Below, piece after piece: positions 11,416 through 23,093 of a stretch of 64,000 nucleotides of DNA (the first letter of the stretch is position 1; every line of letters begins with the position of its first letter). Position numbers and translations under genes: made by a program. The stretch comes from Rhizomucor pusillus. Lineage: Eukaryota > Mucoromycota > Mucoromycetes > Mucorales > Lichtheimiaceae. Where the stretch lies: positions 65,397 to 129,396 of the forward strand of contig FWWN02000211.1 in assembly GCA_900175165.2 (NCBI GenBank), read 5' to 3'. The notes below the pieces were generated by a model. The model was not told where the DNA came from, did not search any database, and saw only the letters and a program-made list of their open reading frames with translations.

Positions 11416-12496
11416 GGCGATCTGTCAAAGGAGGTAAAAAAATCATTCGTCTGAGGCTGAACACTTTTTGGCAGGCAGGCGACCCACATCCGCTTCTTTG
11501 TTGCATTCAAATCATCGACTTAGGTTTTGTAGGACATACCATCCACAATCCAACAATGTAGCCTGTTCATGTAAGAAAATACAAGTCATGCGTTAAAATG
11601 TTGCTTAATACTTATTTGGACTCTGGGGTGCCTGGAAACTGTACAGAAGAAGGACAATTGTGGGATTTAGTATAGCGAGACCAAGCCTTGTTTGCAATTG
11701 CATCGTCCCTTTACCTTGCTTATCCTAGAACATATATGTCTTTAAAAAGATGCGCTGAATCTCATCCATTGCCTCCCCGCCTCTTACAGATGTAACGCTT
11801 TTTGCAATAAAACCATTCCGTTCGTCAGTTACAAGGAAATTTCCCTCGAGATAGCAACCTTGCAATCCCTCCTCACATGAATTTCCTGCTATTACATCGT
11901 GTCATAGAAGATATGCAGCAAGCAGTGACGTGAACAATCCATTTACTTTCCAGTATCAGAGAGACCAAACTTGACCACGAAACGTTGACTCAATGCAGTC
12001 CGGTTCTTCCCGGATTCGGAAGGTATGTATATGCCCAGAGGACGACAAACAATGCAGTACCGAGATTATGGAATGTAAATGATAAGGATACCGCAAACGA
12101 TACGGTATCGATAAACAGCTAGCCATCCGAGAAGTGTAATGACTATTATCTTTGAATAGAAGAAAGGCGAGAGACGACTTATCGAAAGCGGGCAATAAGG
12201 CAAATATTTCGTGACTGACACGAGGTATCCAGTGTCTTACCCTTTTAGGCAGGATGAGACTGAACCGCTATCCTGCTTCTCAACTGTAGTTGTGGTCTTT
12301 ATGTATCTTAAGGCCCTTGAACAAAGTCGAGCCTTGCAGTCCTCCTGCTCCATGGCTAGTGTACATGACGGCTTTACCTATATCAGTGTTGGCGTAACAT
12401 GCTCAATTTCACGCCCCGCGGTTTTCCAATTGTAGCAAAGTTGATGCAACCCACCTGGATTTGAAAGAGTTAACAACAAAGCTTTCCTTTCTCCTA
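11416..12496. other. Intergenic region upstream of COX17
   Basis: This stretch lies between two divergent genes and presumably holds both promoters. Short open frames exist on both strands but show neither family motifs nor phased splice structure. Nothing else could be supported. Confidence 0.4.
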
Positions 12497-12700
12497 ATGG
12501 CCGAACCTGTCAAGACTACTTCTACACATTCCGGTCAATTGCCTATCGGTCCTGACGGCAAACCTCTCAAGCCTTGCTGTGCCTGCCCCGAGACAAAGAA
12601 AGCTCGCGATCAGTGCATTTTCGAGAATGGCGAGGAGAACTGCAAGCAGCTCATTGATGCTCACTTGAAGTGCATGCGAGACTTGGGCTTCAAGATCTAA
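12497..12700 (+). CDS. COX17: Cytochrome c oxidase copper chaperone Cox17
   Basis: Delivers copper to Sco1 and Cox11 for cytochrome c oxidase assembly in the mitochondrial intermembrane space. The single exon encodes 67 residues, the usual size for Cox17. The copper-binding [16 protein letters not shown] segment is intact (the CC-x-C arrangement). A second cysteine pair in [13 protein letters not shown] completes the twin Cx9C-type hairpin that is oxidised by Mia40. The ATG at 12497 is preferred because it begins MAEPVK and gives the family length; the upstream in-frame extension is unlike Cox17. It converges on the amino acid transporter gene with about 250 bases between stops. Confidence 0.95.
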   Translation: MAEPVKTTSTHSGQLPIGPDGKPLKPCCACPETKKARDQCIFENGEENCKQLIDAHLKCMRDLGFKI

Positions 12701-12950
12701 TTCATAGACTGAACGAATTGAACCATTACCTTTTGCCATCCCTTGTATAGTAGCATCAAATCAAGGATTTCTCCTTATTTTTTCCTCAGCATAGATTGTC
12801 AATAAACAATACATTTCAGGTGTCAGGATTACTAATACGTATATCAAGCTAGTATTTGGAAGGGACAGGATCAGGGGAGGAGATGGAGAAGCAAAAGGAG
12901 AAAAAAAAAAGGAATAAAGTACATATAAAAAGAATGCGAGGTACTGCATT

Positions 12951-15033
12951 TTACATGCGATGTTGATAGTCGTAATCTTGGACAGGGTACTCGTCCTCCT
13001 TCTCGCTGTTGACATGGACTTCAGCGAAGCGTCCAATAGGATCACGATGAAGTCTTGAATTTCGAATGCCAAAGGTAAAGTAGATAATCCAGCCGATACC
13101 CATCCAGACGAACAAACGCCAGATGGTTGTCACTTCAGCCACAGCGATCAGCAAAACAGAAATAACCATGCCGATGATGGGGAAGATAATCCATAGGTAT
13201 TTGCCACCTGGAGTCTTGAACCACCGTTCAACGTCAGGGCGAGTGAAGCGCAGGACAATTACACCAAAGTGGACGATGAAGAAGGCAAGCAAGGTGCCGA
13301 CGGAAGTCATGTTGCCGAGCAAATCGACTGGCAAGACAGCAGAAAGGATGGCAGTAATGAAACCAACAAGGATGGTGGAAATATAAGGAGTCTTGAACCT
13401 AGGATGGACTTTGGCAAAGACATCAGGCAGAAGACCGTCCCGGGCCATGGAGAAGAAAACACGAGATTGACCGAGCAACATGATAAGCAACACGGAGGTC
13501 AAACCAAAGAGAGCACCGAGCGCAACGATAATGTTGAGCCAGCGGAAACTTTTGCCGGTGCGTAGCTGTGTGAAATCGATAGCTACAGTGACGGGAGTGG
13601 GGACGTTGAATTCACTGTATGGAGCAGCACCTGTCATGACCGTGCAAAAGGCAATGTAAAGCAGAGTCGTGATGATCAAACTTCCAATGATACCGATAGG
13701 CAGGTCGCGACGAGGGTTTTTGGATTCCATAGCAGCAGTGGTGACGGAATCGAATCCAATGTAGCTGAAGAACACTGTCGTTGCAGCGGCAAAGACACCT
13801 GGCGCACCAAAGTAGTGCCAGTCGCCAGTAGTGTTGGGTGGAACATAAGGGTTGTAGTTGTCACGATCAACGAAACCGCAAAGGGAGAAGATGAAAAGGA
13901 GGACGACAATAAGTTTGAGTGTGACAATGAAGTTGTTGAACCATGACGATTGGCGAATACTACAAAAGTTTCAATGTAAGTTCCTGAAATTGTGGCTGGG
14001 ATGGGAAAGTGCAATGGTAAGATACATACCCAATTACAAGCACCATCGTGACAAGCATGATAATTACAAAGCCAGGTACATTGAAGTAATGTCCAGGTGT
14101 ATAACTGATGCTTGGAGGACTTTCTGTCCATGTGACTGTAGGCTCGGTCCAGTTCTCGCCAAAGTGTACGTTGAAAGCAACATCGAAGAACTTGACAAAG
14201 TAACCAGACCAGCCGACACCGACTATAACGAGACAATGTGTCACGCGGTCAGTACAGATTACAAAGACTTATCAGTTCTTGATTACCTGTAGCAGCTCCG
14301 ACCATGTATTCGAGAACCAAGTCCCAACCAATCGTCCACGCAACAAACTGTAGCAAACCAAAAGCAGTGGTTAGGATTTAAGAATCACCAGGTCACTGCA
14401 AAATTGTAGCATACCTCGCCCATGGTTGCATATGCATATGTATACGCAGACCCAGACACGGGGATCATGGATGCAAGTTCAGAGTAACTAATCGCGGCAA
14501 AGGCTGGAACATGTTTAATAAGCTTGTCACGTTTGCCTGCAAATGCATTGATACGGCATACATACCAGAAGCGACAGCAGCGATGATGAAAGAAATTGTA
14601 ACCGCGGGGCCCGCATTTTTCGCCGCAGCCTGACCAGACAAGACAAAGATACCTAGCATCAATATGCAAATGATTCATGAGAGACTGTGCACTTAAGAAA
14701 AAAGGGAATGATTCAAAGCATTATCGTACCTGTGCCGATAATGGCACCAATACCAATAAACACGAGCGAAAACGCATTGAGTGCTCGTTTGAGACCAGAG
14801 TGATCGTATTCAGCAACCAGGAGCTCAACGGGTTTCAATGTTCCCAATCGGCGACCCCAGTATTGGACGTTAGTCTCATCCGGTCGTCGCAAATAACTTG
14901 CAGGATCAACTTTGGCATATCGTGCTTGCATTGCCTGGAAGATGCCACGGTACGAGGTACCAGCCTCGACGTGGGGGCCGCTGGTCTCACCAACATACTC
15001 GATCTTCTCCCCACGGAAACTCTTTTCCGACAT
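12951..15033 (-). CDS. Cationic amino acid transporter (APC superfamily, CAT type)
   Basis: Membrane permease for basic amino acids, probably at the plasma membrane or vacuole. Exons on the minus strand: 14730-15033, 14566-14652, 14415-14503, 14287-14347, 14030-14222, 12951-13959. They join in phase to 580 residues. The first transmembrane helix follows LKRALNAFSLVFIGIGAIIG, whose GAIIGTGIFVLSG is the APC substrate-loop motif. Further conserved parts are SELASMIPVSGSAYTYAY, FVAWTIGWDLVLEYMVGAA, FFSYIGFDSV, ESKNPRRDLPIGI and GQSRVFFSMARDGLLP. About twelve to fourteen hydrophobic helices are visible. The N-terminal ~85 residues and C-terminal tail are hydrophilic, with possible ubiquitination lysines. 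The domain pattern resembles metazoan SLC7 CATs more than yeast-type amino acid permeases. Confidence 0.9.
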
Positions 15034-18000
15034 TGATGGATGCTGAAAATCTGAGGAAGAGGAAAGAAAGAAGGCGTGAGAAGCTTGAGGTGAGATGCAA
15101 GGTGACTGTCTCTTTTAAATGGTTGTGAGATTCCTCAAGGAACCACGCCCGACTGATTGTCAGTATCACAGCTGAGCGGTTTCATCGCTTATCACGCCCT
15201 GTGCACGAATTGCGAGTAAGAACGAACTTGATTTGGTATGTGTGTGCCAGTGTCACGCGCTCATAAAAGGGAAAGAATGCACAAAAAAGGAATCTGCCGT
15301 AGCACCAACTGCCAATACGGAAATCTGGGTCATATGAAACCTCAACCATGCACCACAACAAAAGGTCGCCACGACTTTGTTTTTCGATGAAGGTCCAAAA
15401 AAACTCTTGATCCGTTCGTCCAGGTATAATGATTTTGCGACCTTTGAATATAGACAGAGTTGATTCGATGCCGCTGGACAAATTAAATGCAACTCTGTAT
15501 CTGCTAGGACAGTCGCAATTTCTTTTTTAATTGTTTCTCTCCCATTCTTTCATAAATCCAGCGCGAATTTCGCTTGCCAATAGCTCTCAGAAGCTGAAAT
15601 GCACTGTACAATAGCTTATGTGCTTTCTTAAAGCAACAGCAAAGCAAGTACACAGCCACGTTGCTGTGCTCTTGCTGGGTCCTTGTTGACTGGTCGATCC
15701 TGCTTTGTATCCACTCGATAAGAGATAGATCGGCTTCAAAACTACGAGTTTACATGGGAACATTATGGTTACACAGCGTCTACTTGCAATTACAGCTTGT
15801 GTTCTGAATGGATGTCTAAGAAAGCTGACACCCATGCTTTCGGCACAGAAAATCCAGTAAACTATCATTTTTCTTGACTGGATGCCGCATTATTTCGATG
15901 CATCAGACCAGATGCACACATGATGGAGTCTACTTTTGACTCAGCCTTCTCATGCGCGTAGCCATCGTCTGCCAGAAACAGGATAGTGGCACTCAAAAGA
16001 ACGATGCGTGTAGATTCGTGCGAAAATCTAAATTTGAAACCTGGGATCGTTCATACCCTTACCAGGGAACGAAAAAATGTATCACCTAGTGATCTAAGCA
16101 TCCCTTTAGAAATCAGCCTCGTTTCCAAGGAATCGATATGTTTTTGGTAATTTTCAATCCATGAATCTTCAAGGTTGTGCTCGATTTTCATCGTATGACG
16201 CCTGTAAATAAAGAGCGTTGGGTGGAAGGGTTTAACAGATCAGGAACAAAAAGCCGGTGGCGGTCCTTTTTTGGCATTACCCAGACGAGCAACCCCAATG
16301 TGAGGTTAGTTTCTGTGTTGGGCAAGCAAATAACAGCAACGAAAAACAGAAAAGCATCAATGTCCGTAGCACAAAAGTTTTACCACGACTGACCGTGTTG
16401 AGAATTCCCAGAGGGTTCATTACATCGCCGTAAGCTTCGTTTCCCTTTTAGATGCATGACAAAATTCGGGCATGCGACGTACCATCACCTTCTCTTGCAC
16501 GTTGCTTCAATGTATCCCGATACTTCTAGCCGAAGAAGAAGCCAAGATACTTAAAAAGCGTAAAATCACCGCAACTTCTTATCAGAACACAATTGATAAG
16601 AAATTTGAGGGCGCATTCCTTTTCCAGAGATTATCCAACCCAGCCAAACCCTTTTAAGTGATTTTCGTCACGTTGCTACTTTGCTGCTAGTTTTCAGGAT
16701 TCAGCCTTTACAGTATGCAAATTTCGAAAAGATAAACTGTCACGTATCCTTCTTGATAAGCTTTAATCTGCATCCTAGGATCGAATGCTAATGATACAGT
16801 AGCATGTCTGATTTCCAAAAGGAGAGGCAACGTCCTATGGTACAATGTCAAATCAATACAATGGAGTAATTAAACAGACCCTACATTCAATGGTATTCTC
16901 TTATGAACAAGAAAGTTGGATCAAGAGATCAAAGTGTTAAGCGACGGAATACAACCATAGGGACGAGTACTGTACCTTTGCGTTTAAAGAGGGTGTTGCA
17001 TTTCTAAGCATTTGTTATTAGAATATCAGTACAATTTACTTGTAGATATGACAGATGTCTTGAATGGAGTTATCAATGCTTTCCAACGTTCTGCGAACAC
17101 CTATCTTTCCGATTATGAAGCGTCGTACAAAATCACGTCGGCATTGTCGACTAAGAGTGCAGCAATGAACATTCTGCCTGATCCTACTAAATCTTTTGGA
17201 AGGCAACAACATTCACGGCATGTTTTCCAATCGCTGCACTTGCGCGCTTGTGTCGACTAAAAACATCTGCTGCGAAGTCCTTATTGTAGATGATTCTTTG
17301 GAAGCCGCGTGGCTGTATTCGCGATGAGTATGGTTACTGACATTAGGATGCGCTCGAGAAACGCCAAGCTTCCTGATCATCTACTCTATATAACCTTTTG
17401 ATCTACACAGACACATATCTCAATAGTTTCAAGATAGGTTGCCATGGGTCTTCCCATCCAGGAACAAGCTCTAGGTAAGTGATCCCCAATCTTCCTCACT
17501 ACGAGTGTTTTAGCGCTTGCTACAGCTTCTATGCTTATTAATAATGGTACCGCTTCTTGCACTGGAAGTTTATAGTTGGATCGTTTAATCGCCCTCCCCG
17601 GTGAAAGATCGAAAAAAATTACGCGAGGACTGAAGATAAAGGACCATTCTGCGCAGCATGCAACCCGCGGACGCTTTAACAATTTTGACGATCCTCCCAA
17701 AAGCATTGAGCATTGGATGAAACGCAGTCTCTTTTGGATCTCTGCATCGATTCGAGGGAATTTGTAGAGTCACCTTCCTACGACGGTTTTTTGATATTTC
17801 CCTGTCCTTGTTCTAACTCAACATAGCAAGCAATAGAAATACATCTTTAGAATAGCTGTCAAGTCAATATTGCCACTTGATTTTATAACTATGCAGCTTC
17901 GTTTGGTTGACCTTCCAGGAGTTAAAGCGATTGAGCATTGTCTATTTACATCTGCACGGTACTGGATCGACGACATTAACAGATTAATATTTTGTTTAAT

Positions 18001-18185
18001 CTCCATGAACCATTGTGTCAAAGACTCTCAAAGTGAATGGTTTACGATGTATACTTTTTAAACGTTTCTAATATCGAGGTGGAATGAGCATGGTGGCGAG
18101 TAACAAAAGGTTCCGCCGTTGGCTGGTTCCTGCGGAGCCCGTTTGTTTCATTACACCCCAACCCGGAATCCCTGTTCCTAGAATA
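15034..18185. other. Gene-poor region of about 3.1 kb
   Basis: No convincing gene. Short open frames on both strands lack family motifs. One possible relic is near 17430-17767: a short ATG exon reading MGLPIQEQAL before a GTAAGT donor, and after an AG acceptor an open stretch containing ATRGRFNNFDDPPKSIEHWM. The phases do not join cleanly. No transposase, tRNA or long repeat was recognised. The bases just above 15034 presumably hold the promoter of the minus-strand transporter. Confidence 0.45.
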
Positions 18186-19047
18186 ATGGCAGAAATCAAA
18201 ATTGAGTCAAGGGAACCGTCCCTGCCACCGATCGTCAGCAAAGAAACTTTGGAAAGCATACATGGATCAGAGAGCAAGGACGATGAGATCGAGTGGGATG
18301 CAAGCATGGAATTAGCGTTACTGAGTGCAGTTGCGCGCTGCAAACCAGTTGGTACGATAAGTCAAGGCATTTTATTCTTGTTTGTGTCTGAAGGGAGAAA
18401 TGAGACTTAGAGATATATTGTATATGATAGGAATGCATAAGCATTTCCGCATAGTCAGTATCCAACATCAATTCAAACAAAGGACCGGCAAGTCGCTATC
18501 GTTGAAAGAAATTTGGGAACGCTTAAGTGCCTATTATGGATTGGAAGCGCTAGAAGAGCTGGTAATACAAGCAATGGAAACTAATGCTGCTCGAGTCTGG
18601 TTATTAATTTTAAATATCTTCTAGGAAGCGGAAGATGAAGAGGAGGCAGCAGAGGAAGGGGATGCAAACCGGTCGACACATGAATTCAGCTTACCGCTAG
18701 ACGAATATGAGCATATCATATCAGAGCATCGACAAGATGGCACAGCAGAAGCAACTTCACCGTCACCTCCTCCCGCCAAACGATCCCGTACCGTTAAGCG
18801 AGAAACTTCGCCAACCTCCTCCAGTGCAACGCCGACGCCGGAACCGGAAGAAGGTAAAGGCAGAAAATACGCAGGATACAAATTTAAACTAAGATAAGAT
18901 TGTGGAGCAGGTAAACCTACGACACGGCGTTCTGCCAGAAGCAATACAAAGAAAACAGAGACACGGAAATCGGGACGGACTTCTGCATCGACTAGTAGCA
19001 GCAAAGGTGGCAGCAGTGGTACGACAAGCCGGAGGAAACGACGGTGA
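18186..19047 (+). CDS. EAF7: NuA4 histone acetyltransferase subunit Eaf7/MRGBP-like
   Basis: Subunit of the NuA4 acetyltransferase complex in the nucleus, forming the Eaf3/5/7 module in yeast. Exons 18186-18351, 18431-18561, 18625-18853, 18911-19047 give 220 residues. The family core is in exons 1-2: EWDASMELALLSAVARCKPV, then GMHKHFRIVSIQHQF and SLSLKEIWERLSAYYGLEAL. This matches the 'PVG-x-x-KHF ... iW-x-x-L-x-x-x-Y' pattern of Eaf7/MRGBP. The remainder is acidic and then Ser/Thr/Lys/Arg-rich, ending in a basic TSRRKRR. The start at 18186 (MAEIKIESREP) is chosen over the upstream in-frame ATG at 18084 because it begins the conserved acidic leader. Confidence 0.85.
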
Positions 19048-19243
19048 AACATGTGAAGTAGGATGGTGGTCAACAATTGGGGACCGAACCTGGGTCGGGC
19101 AAATCCTTCGCATCTGGCTTTTTAAGCTTGTCGAATCACATTGTTGGAAAATAAAAAAAAAATAACACATTTGAACGATCTTTCTATCCTCCTGTACCTT
19201 TTCTTCTTCCTCTCTTTTCCTCACTCCCTTTGCATTCTTCTCC

Positions 19244-20509
19244 ATGGCGGTCGAAAAGCAGCCTAACATTGACGAGGCCGTTCAGCGAGGCTGGGAAATA
19301 CCTGACTTTACCATCAAGGAGATCCGGGATGCTATACCCGCACACTGTTTCCGTCGTGACACGTTCCGTTCCTTTACATACGTCTTCCACGATGTCGCCA
19401 TCATAGCCTTACTTGCCTATCTCGCTTCCTGGATCGATCACATCCCATCTTCCACTGCTCGTGTGCTTTTATGGCCGGTTTACTGGATCGCTCAGGGTGT
19501 CGTTGGTACTGGTGTTTGGGTAATTGGCCACGAATGCGGTCATCAAGCTTTTAGCCCCTCCAAGGTACTGCATACATCCAGACGACACGACAATATAGAA
19601 TCTCTTACTAACCTGAGCTGTAGACTATCAACAACAGCGTCGGCATGGTGCTTCACTCCGCATTGTTGGTACCGTACCACTCCTGGAGAATTTCTCACTC
19701 TCGTCACCACAAGTCTACTGGACACATGTCAAAGGATCAGGTAAGGAGATAAAGTAAACAAAGTAATCAGGGCGCATCCCAGGGGCTGATCCGCTCCTAC
19801 AATTTAGGTATTTTTGCCGGCCACCAGAAGCTCCCTCGGTTTGCCGCCACGAGACAAGGACCCGGAAGGCGATGGTCCTCACCATGTCTTTGAAGAGACT
19901 CCATTAGTCATGCTCTGGAATATGTTCGTGATGTTCGTTTTCGGCTGGCCCCTGTACCTCTTAGTCAATGTATCCGGTCAACCGTACCCTGGTTGGGCCT
20001 CGCATTTCAACCCTAACTGCGCTATCTTTGACAAGACCCAGTACTGGGATGTGATGCAGTCTACTGCCGGTGTCGCCACAATGATCAGCATTCTCGTGTA
20101 CGCCGGTCAGGTCTTTGGCACCGTCGCCGTTATCAAGTTCTACTTGATCCCCTATCTGTTTGTCAACTTCTGGTTGGTCCTCATCACCTATCTCCAACAC
20201 ACCGATCCTGCTCTTCCCCACTACCGCGAGGGAGTCTGGAACTTCCAGCGCGGCGCTGCTTTGACTGTAGACCGCTCTTTTGGCATTCTTGACTATTTCC
20301 ATCATCACATCGCCGACACGCACGTTGCCCATCACTTCTTCTCAACCATGCCACACTATCACGCTCAGGAAGCTACTCAACATATCAAGAAGGTCTTGGG
20401 CAAGCACTATCATTCCGACAACACCCCGATCGGCCTTGCCCTTTGGAGAGTCTGGCGCGAGTGCCGTTTCGTTGAGGATGACGGCGATGTCGTCTTTTAC
20501 AAACATTAG
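19244..20509 (+). CDS. Delta-12 fatty acid desaturase
   Basis: Converts oleoyl to linoleoyl chains in the endoplasmic reticulum, using cytochrome b5 electrons. Exons 19244-19564, 19624-19740 and 19808-20509 join in phase to 379 residues. All three di-iron histidine boxes are present: HECGH (about residue 100), HSRHH (about 135) and HVAHH (about 320). Several membrane helices flank them, for example [19 protein letters not shown] and [20 protein letters not shown]. The sequence [20 protein letters not shown] is typical of fungal delta-12 enzymes, but delta-12 versus delta-15 specificity cannot be decided by eye. No N-terminal cytochrome b5 domain is fused. The upstream region around 19165-19240 is pyrimidine-rich, as is common before strongly expressed fungal genes. 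Confidence 0.9.
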
Positions 20510-20800
20510 AAAACTGCATTTTTTGATTTCTTTTTGTTTTTCCCTTTCTTTCTATTCCTTTGCATTTTATCAGGATTATTGTACTGTCCCTATTGAATCT
20601 TCACATTTGTGAGAGTAAACAGATATCTAGTTCCCACTACGGGTCCTCCAAATCGAAAAGCATCGATTAGAATACTTGCAATGACTGTTTGATAGTATGC
20701 CAGCAGGTGGTCATCCTATTTAAAGATTTAAAGCTAATGTCTTGCTTACTCTACGTTCCTGCATTCTGTTCTGGCTCTTTCCGACAAGCGTACAAAAGCT

Positions 20801-23011
20801 ATGGGGGATCATGGCCTTACCGTCAACGATCGCGTGCAAGTGATCGATGATTGTGCCACGATACGCTTTATTGGACAAGTAGCGGGCACAAAGGGAGAAT
20901 GGCTCGGTATAGAATGGGATGACCCTACTCGCGGTAAACATGACGGAACTCATCAAGGTGTCAGATACTTTGAATCGCACGGGTAAGTCGTTGACTTGAG
21001 CTGTCCGATGTATGCGATCGAGCCTCAACCTGCAAATGTTCTTGTTGAAAGCGGCCCAACGTGCAGCTCATTTATCAGATATCAATCCAACAAGGTACTC
21101 AGGGGTCGTCCGTTCCTGGATGCATTGAAAGACAAATACCTCGAGGACGATGGCATCTCTACGGAGACAGAATACGACGCCAAGAAAGACGTTGGACGCG
21201 TCACTTTTGGAGGCAACAGGAACATTGAAGTTGAAACAGTTGGTTTTGAGAAGATCCAGAGAATTCAAAGGTAACCGTAGACAAAAAACGGGGTAGCTAT
21301 TGCAGTGCAGGCTCGTAACATTCATGTGCGGTCGCACAGACATCTGAATAAACTTCAAGTTGTCGGTTTGGCAAAAATGCAAATCGCGTCTGCAGGACCG
21401 GATGGTGCCATCACCGAACAAGGATTGAGCAAGTATCAGGTATACGGATTATCCTATACTTTGCAACTAACATGCTTTGAAATGGTAGGTATCCGCGACT
21501 TGGATCTATCATGCAATCTGCTCAAAAATTGGCAAGCAGTTGCGGATATTGCTCGGCAGCTTCCACATTTAAAAATTCTGCGCTTAAAGTAATGATTGAT
21601 ATTGCGTTTTGAAAGATGGGCGTTTCTAACATATGTTTACAGTCGATGCCGATTAGCGTCACCACCCACCGACCACTCGTCTCTCCTCGTCGGCAGCAAT
21701 TCGCCTTTTAGCGAACTGACAACTCTATCCTTGAAGAGCACTGCGACAAGCTGGGATGATATTTTGCGACTGGAACCATTACTTCCCAATCTCCAGGATC
21801 TACAAATAGGTGACAATGGTATTGAAAGTCTATCAAACGTGCATTATGGACAGTTCAGAAATTTGAAATGCATTAATCTTGAGGATAATGCTATATCAAC
21901 TTGGGACCAGGTTAACAACCTTGAACATTTGGAAAGGTTAGTATGACGTATATCTAGTGAGATTGGAAATAACAGACAAATAGAATTGATTAATCGACTT
22001 ATCTATCAGTCTCGAAACGTTGTATCTCAATGGGAACCAGATATGCAATATCGGCCCTATCTCTAGAGACGGGTTTGCAAAGCTTCAAGTGTTGCGAGTA
22101 GACCGCAACCGAATCAATAACTGGAATAGCATCGACGTGCTTAATCAATTACCGTCACTGATTCATTTACGATGCAAAGGCAATCCAATATTTGAAGGTG
22201 AAAGACGGTACTCATCTTTATACTTTTGTATATCCTCTGACATTTGCGATCTTCTCGTAGGCCTGGCGCCTGAGACTGCATCTGCGCAAATCGTAGGTCG
22301 GATAAGACGAGCCCGAGTAATCAACGGAAACACAGTCAGTATGCAATATCATTGATAGAGGGAATAGATCAAAGGATCTGACCAAACCGATGTTTCCAGT
22401 TATCAGGCCGCGATCGCAGTGACTATGAGCGCTACTACATGAAGCTCTGTATTAAAGATGGTACTTCCAAGGAGGAAATTACGCGCTTGCATCCACGATA
22501 CGAGGAGCTTTGTTCCAGTAAGTTTCCCTCAGGTCCATTCGGGCAACTTTGCACTCAAACCATTATTCTTTTTCAAAGTACACGGTGAACCAGACATTTC
22601 TGTCGAGAATAAAAAGCCTGCTGTGACGCTAAAAGATAGGCTCGTTGGTAAATCGGTATACGGTGTATCGTATTTTCAAGCTTGCTTAATTTCAATTTGC
22701 CATTAGGCATCACCATCACATCTAGAGCGATTTCATCCCTCGAGTCTTTTTTGAATACGCAGCGACTCGATGAATTGCCCAAGGTCACCAAGACTGTCGA
22801 GAAGCGTCTACTGACGACAATGCTTGTGCGAAATCTTAAGCATATCATCCAAAAGCTTTTCCAGATACCAGCATCGCAGCAGCAATTATACCTTATCCAA
22901 CGATCGCCCTTAGACCTCGACAAAGTAATGATCATGGATATCTCGGACGATCTGCGAGATTTAAAGTTTTATGGAATTAGTGCTGGAGATGAGATTCTTG
23001 TTGTGGATTAA
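20801..23011 (+). CDS. TBCE: Tubulin-folding cofactor E (TBCE)
   Basis: Binds alpha-tubulin during heterodimer assembly in the cytosol, with cofactors C, D and B. Ten exons fit in phase: 20801-20982, 21052-21270, 21340-21428, 21489-21588, 21643-21936, 22010-22197, 22261-22334, 22400-22517, 22579-22647, 22707-23011, giving 545 residues. The N-terminal CAP-Gly domain has GTKGEWLGIEWDDPTRGKHD and GVRYF. The middle contains leucine-rich repeats (RDLDLSCNLLKNWQ, LETLYLNGNQICNI, LINEDNAI-like repeats), followed by NPIFEG, an IVGRIRRARVINGN segment and a C-terminal ubiquitin-like fold. This order is diagnostic of TBCE. The intron at 21429-21488 is GC-AG. The acceptor at 21339 is used rather than nearer AGs, because only it preserves phase. 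Confidence 0.92.
21429..21488 (+). other. GC-AG intron in TBCE
   Basis: Donor GCAAGT, branch-like CTAAC, acceptor GGTAG, phase 1. Using the nearby GTATAC at 21440 instead shifts the frame of the following leucine-rich repeat. Confidence 0.8.
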
Positions 23012-23093
23012 AACAAGCAAAAGAAAAAAATATACAGTATGTGAGAAACAAGCGGAATCTATCGACATGCGTTTGGTATCATAAAAGCAGGTT

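Noticed and set aside
18621..19076. Minus-strand open frame of about 150 codons over the Eaf7 gene
   Set aside because: Lies opposite Eaf7 exons 3-4 and consists of Ser/Leu/Val runs without motifs; a shadow of the acidic coding strand.
21271..21339. Apparent frameshift in TBCE at the second intron
   Set aside because: Resolved: using the AG at 21339 rather than the nearer ones restores phase and the expected HLNKLQVVGL sequence.
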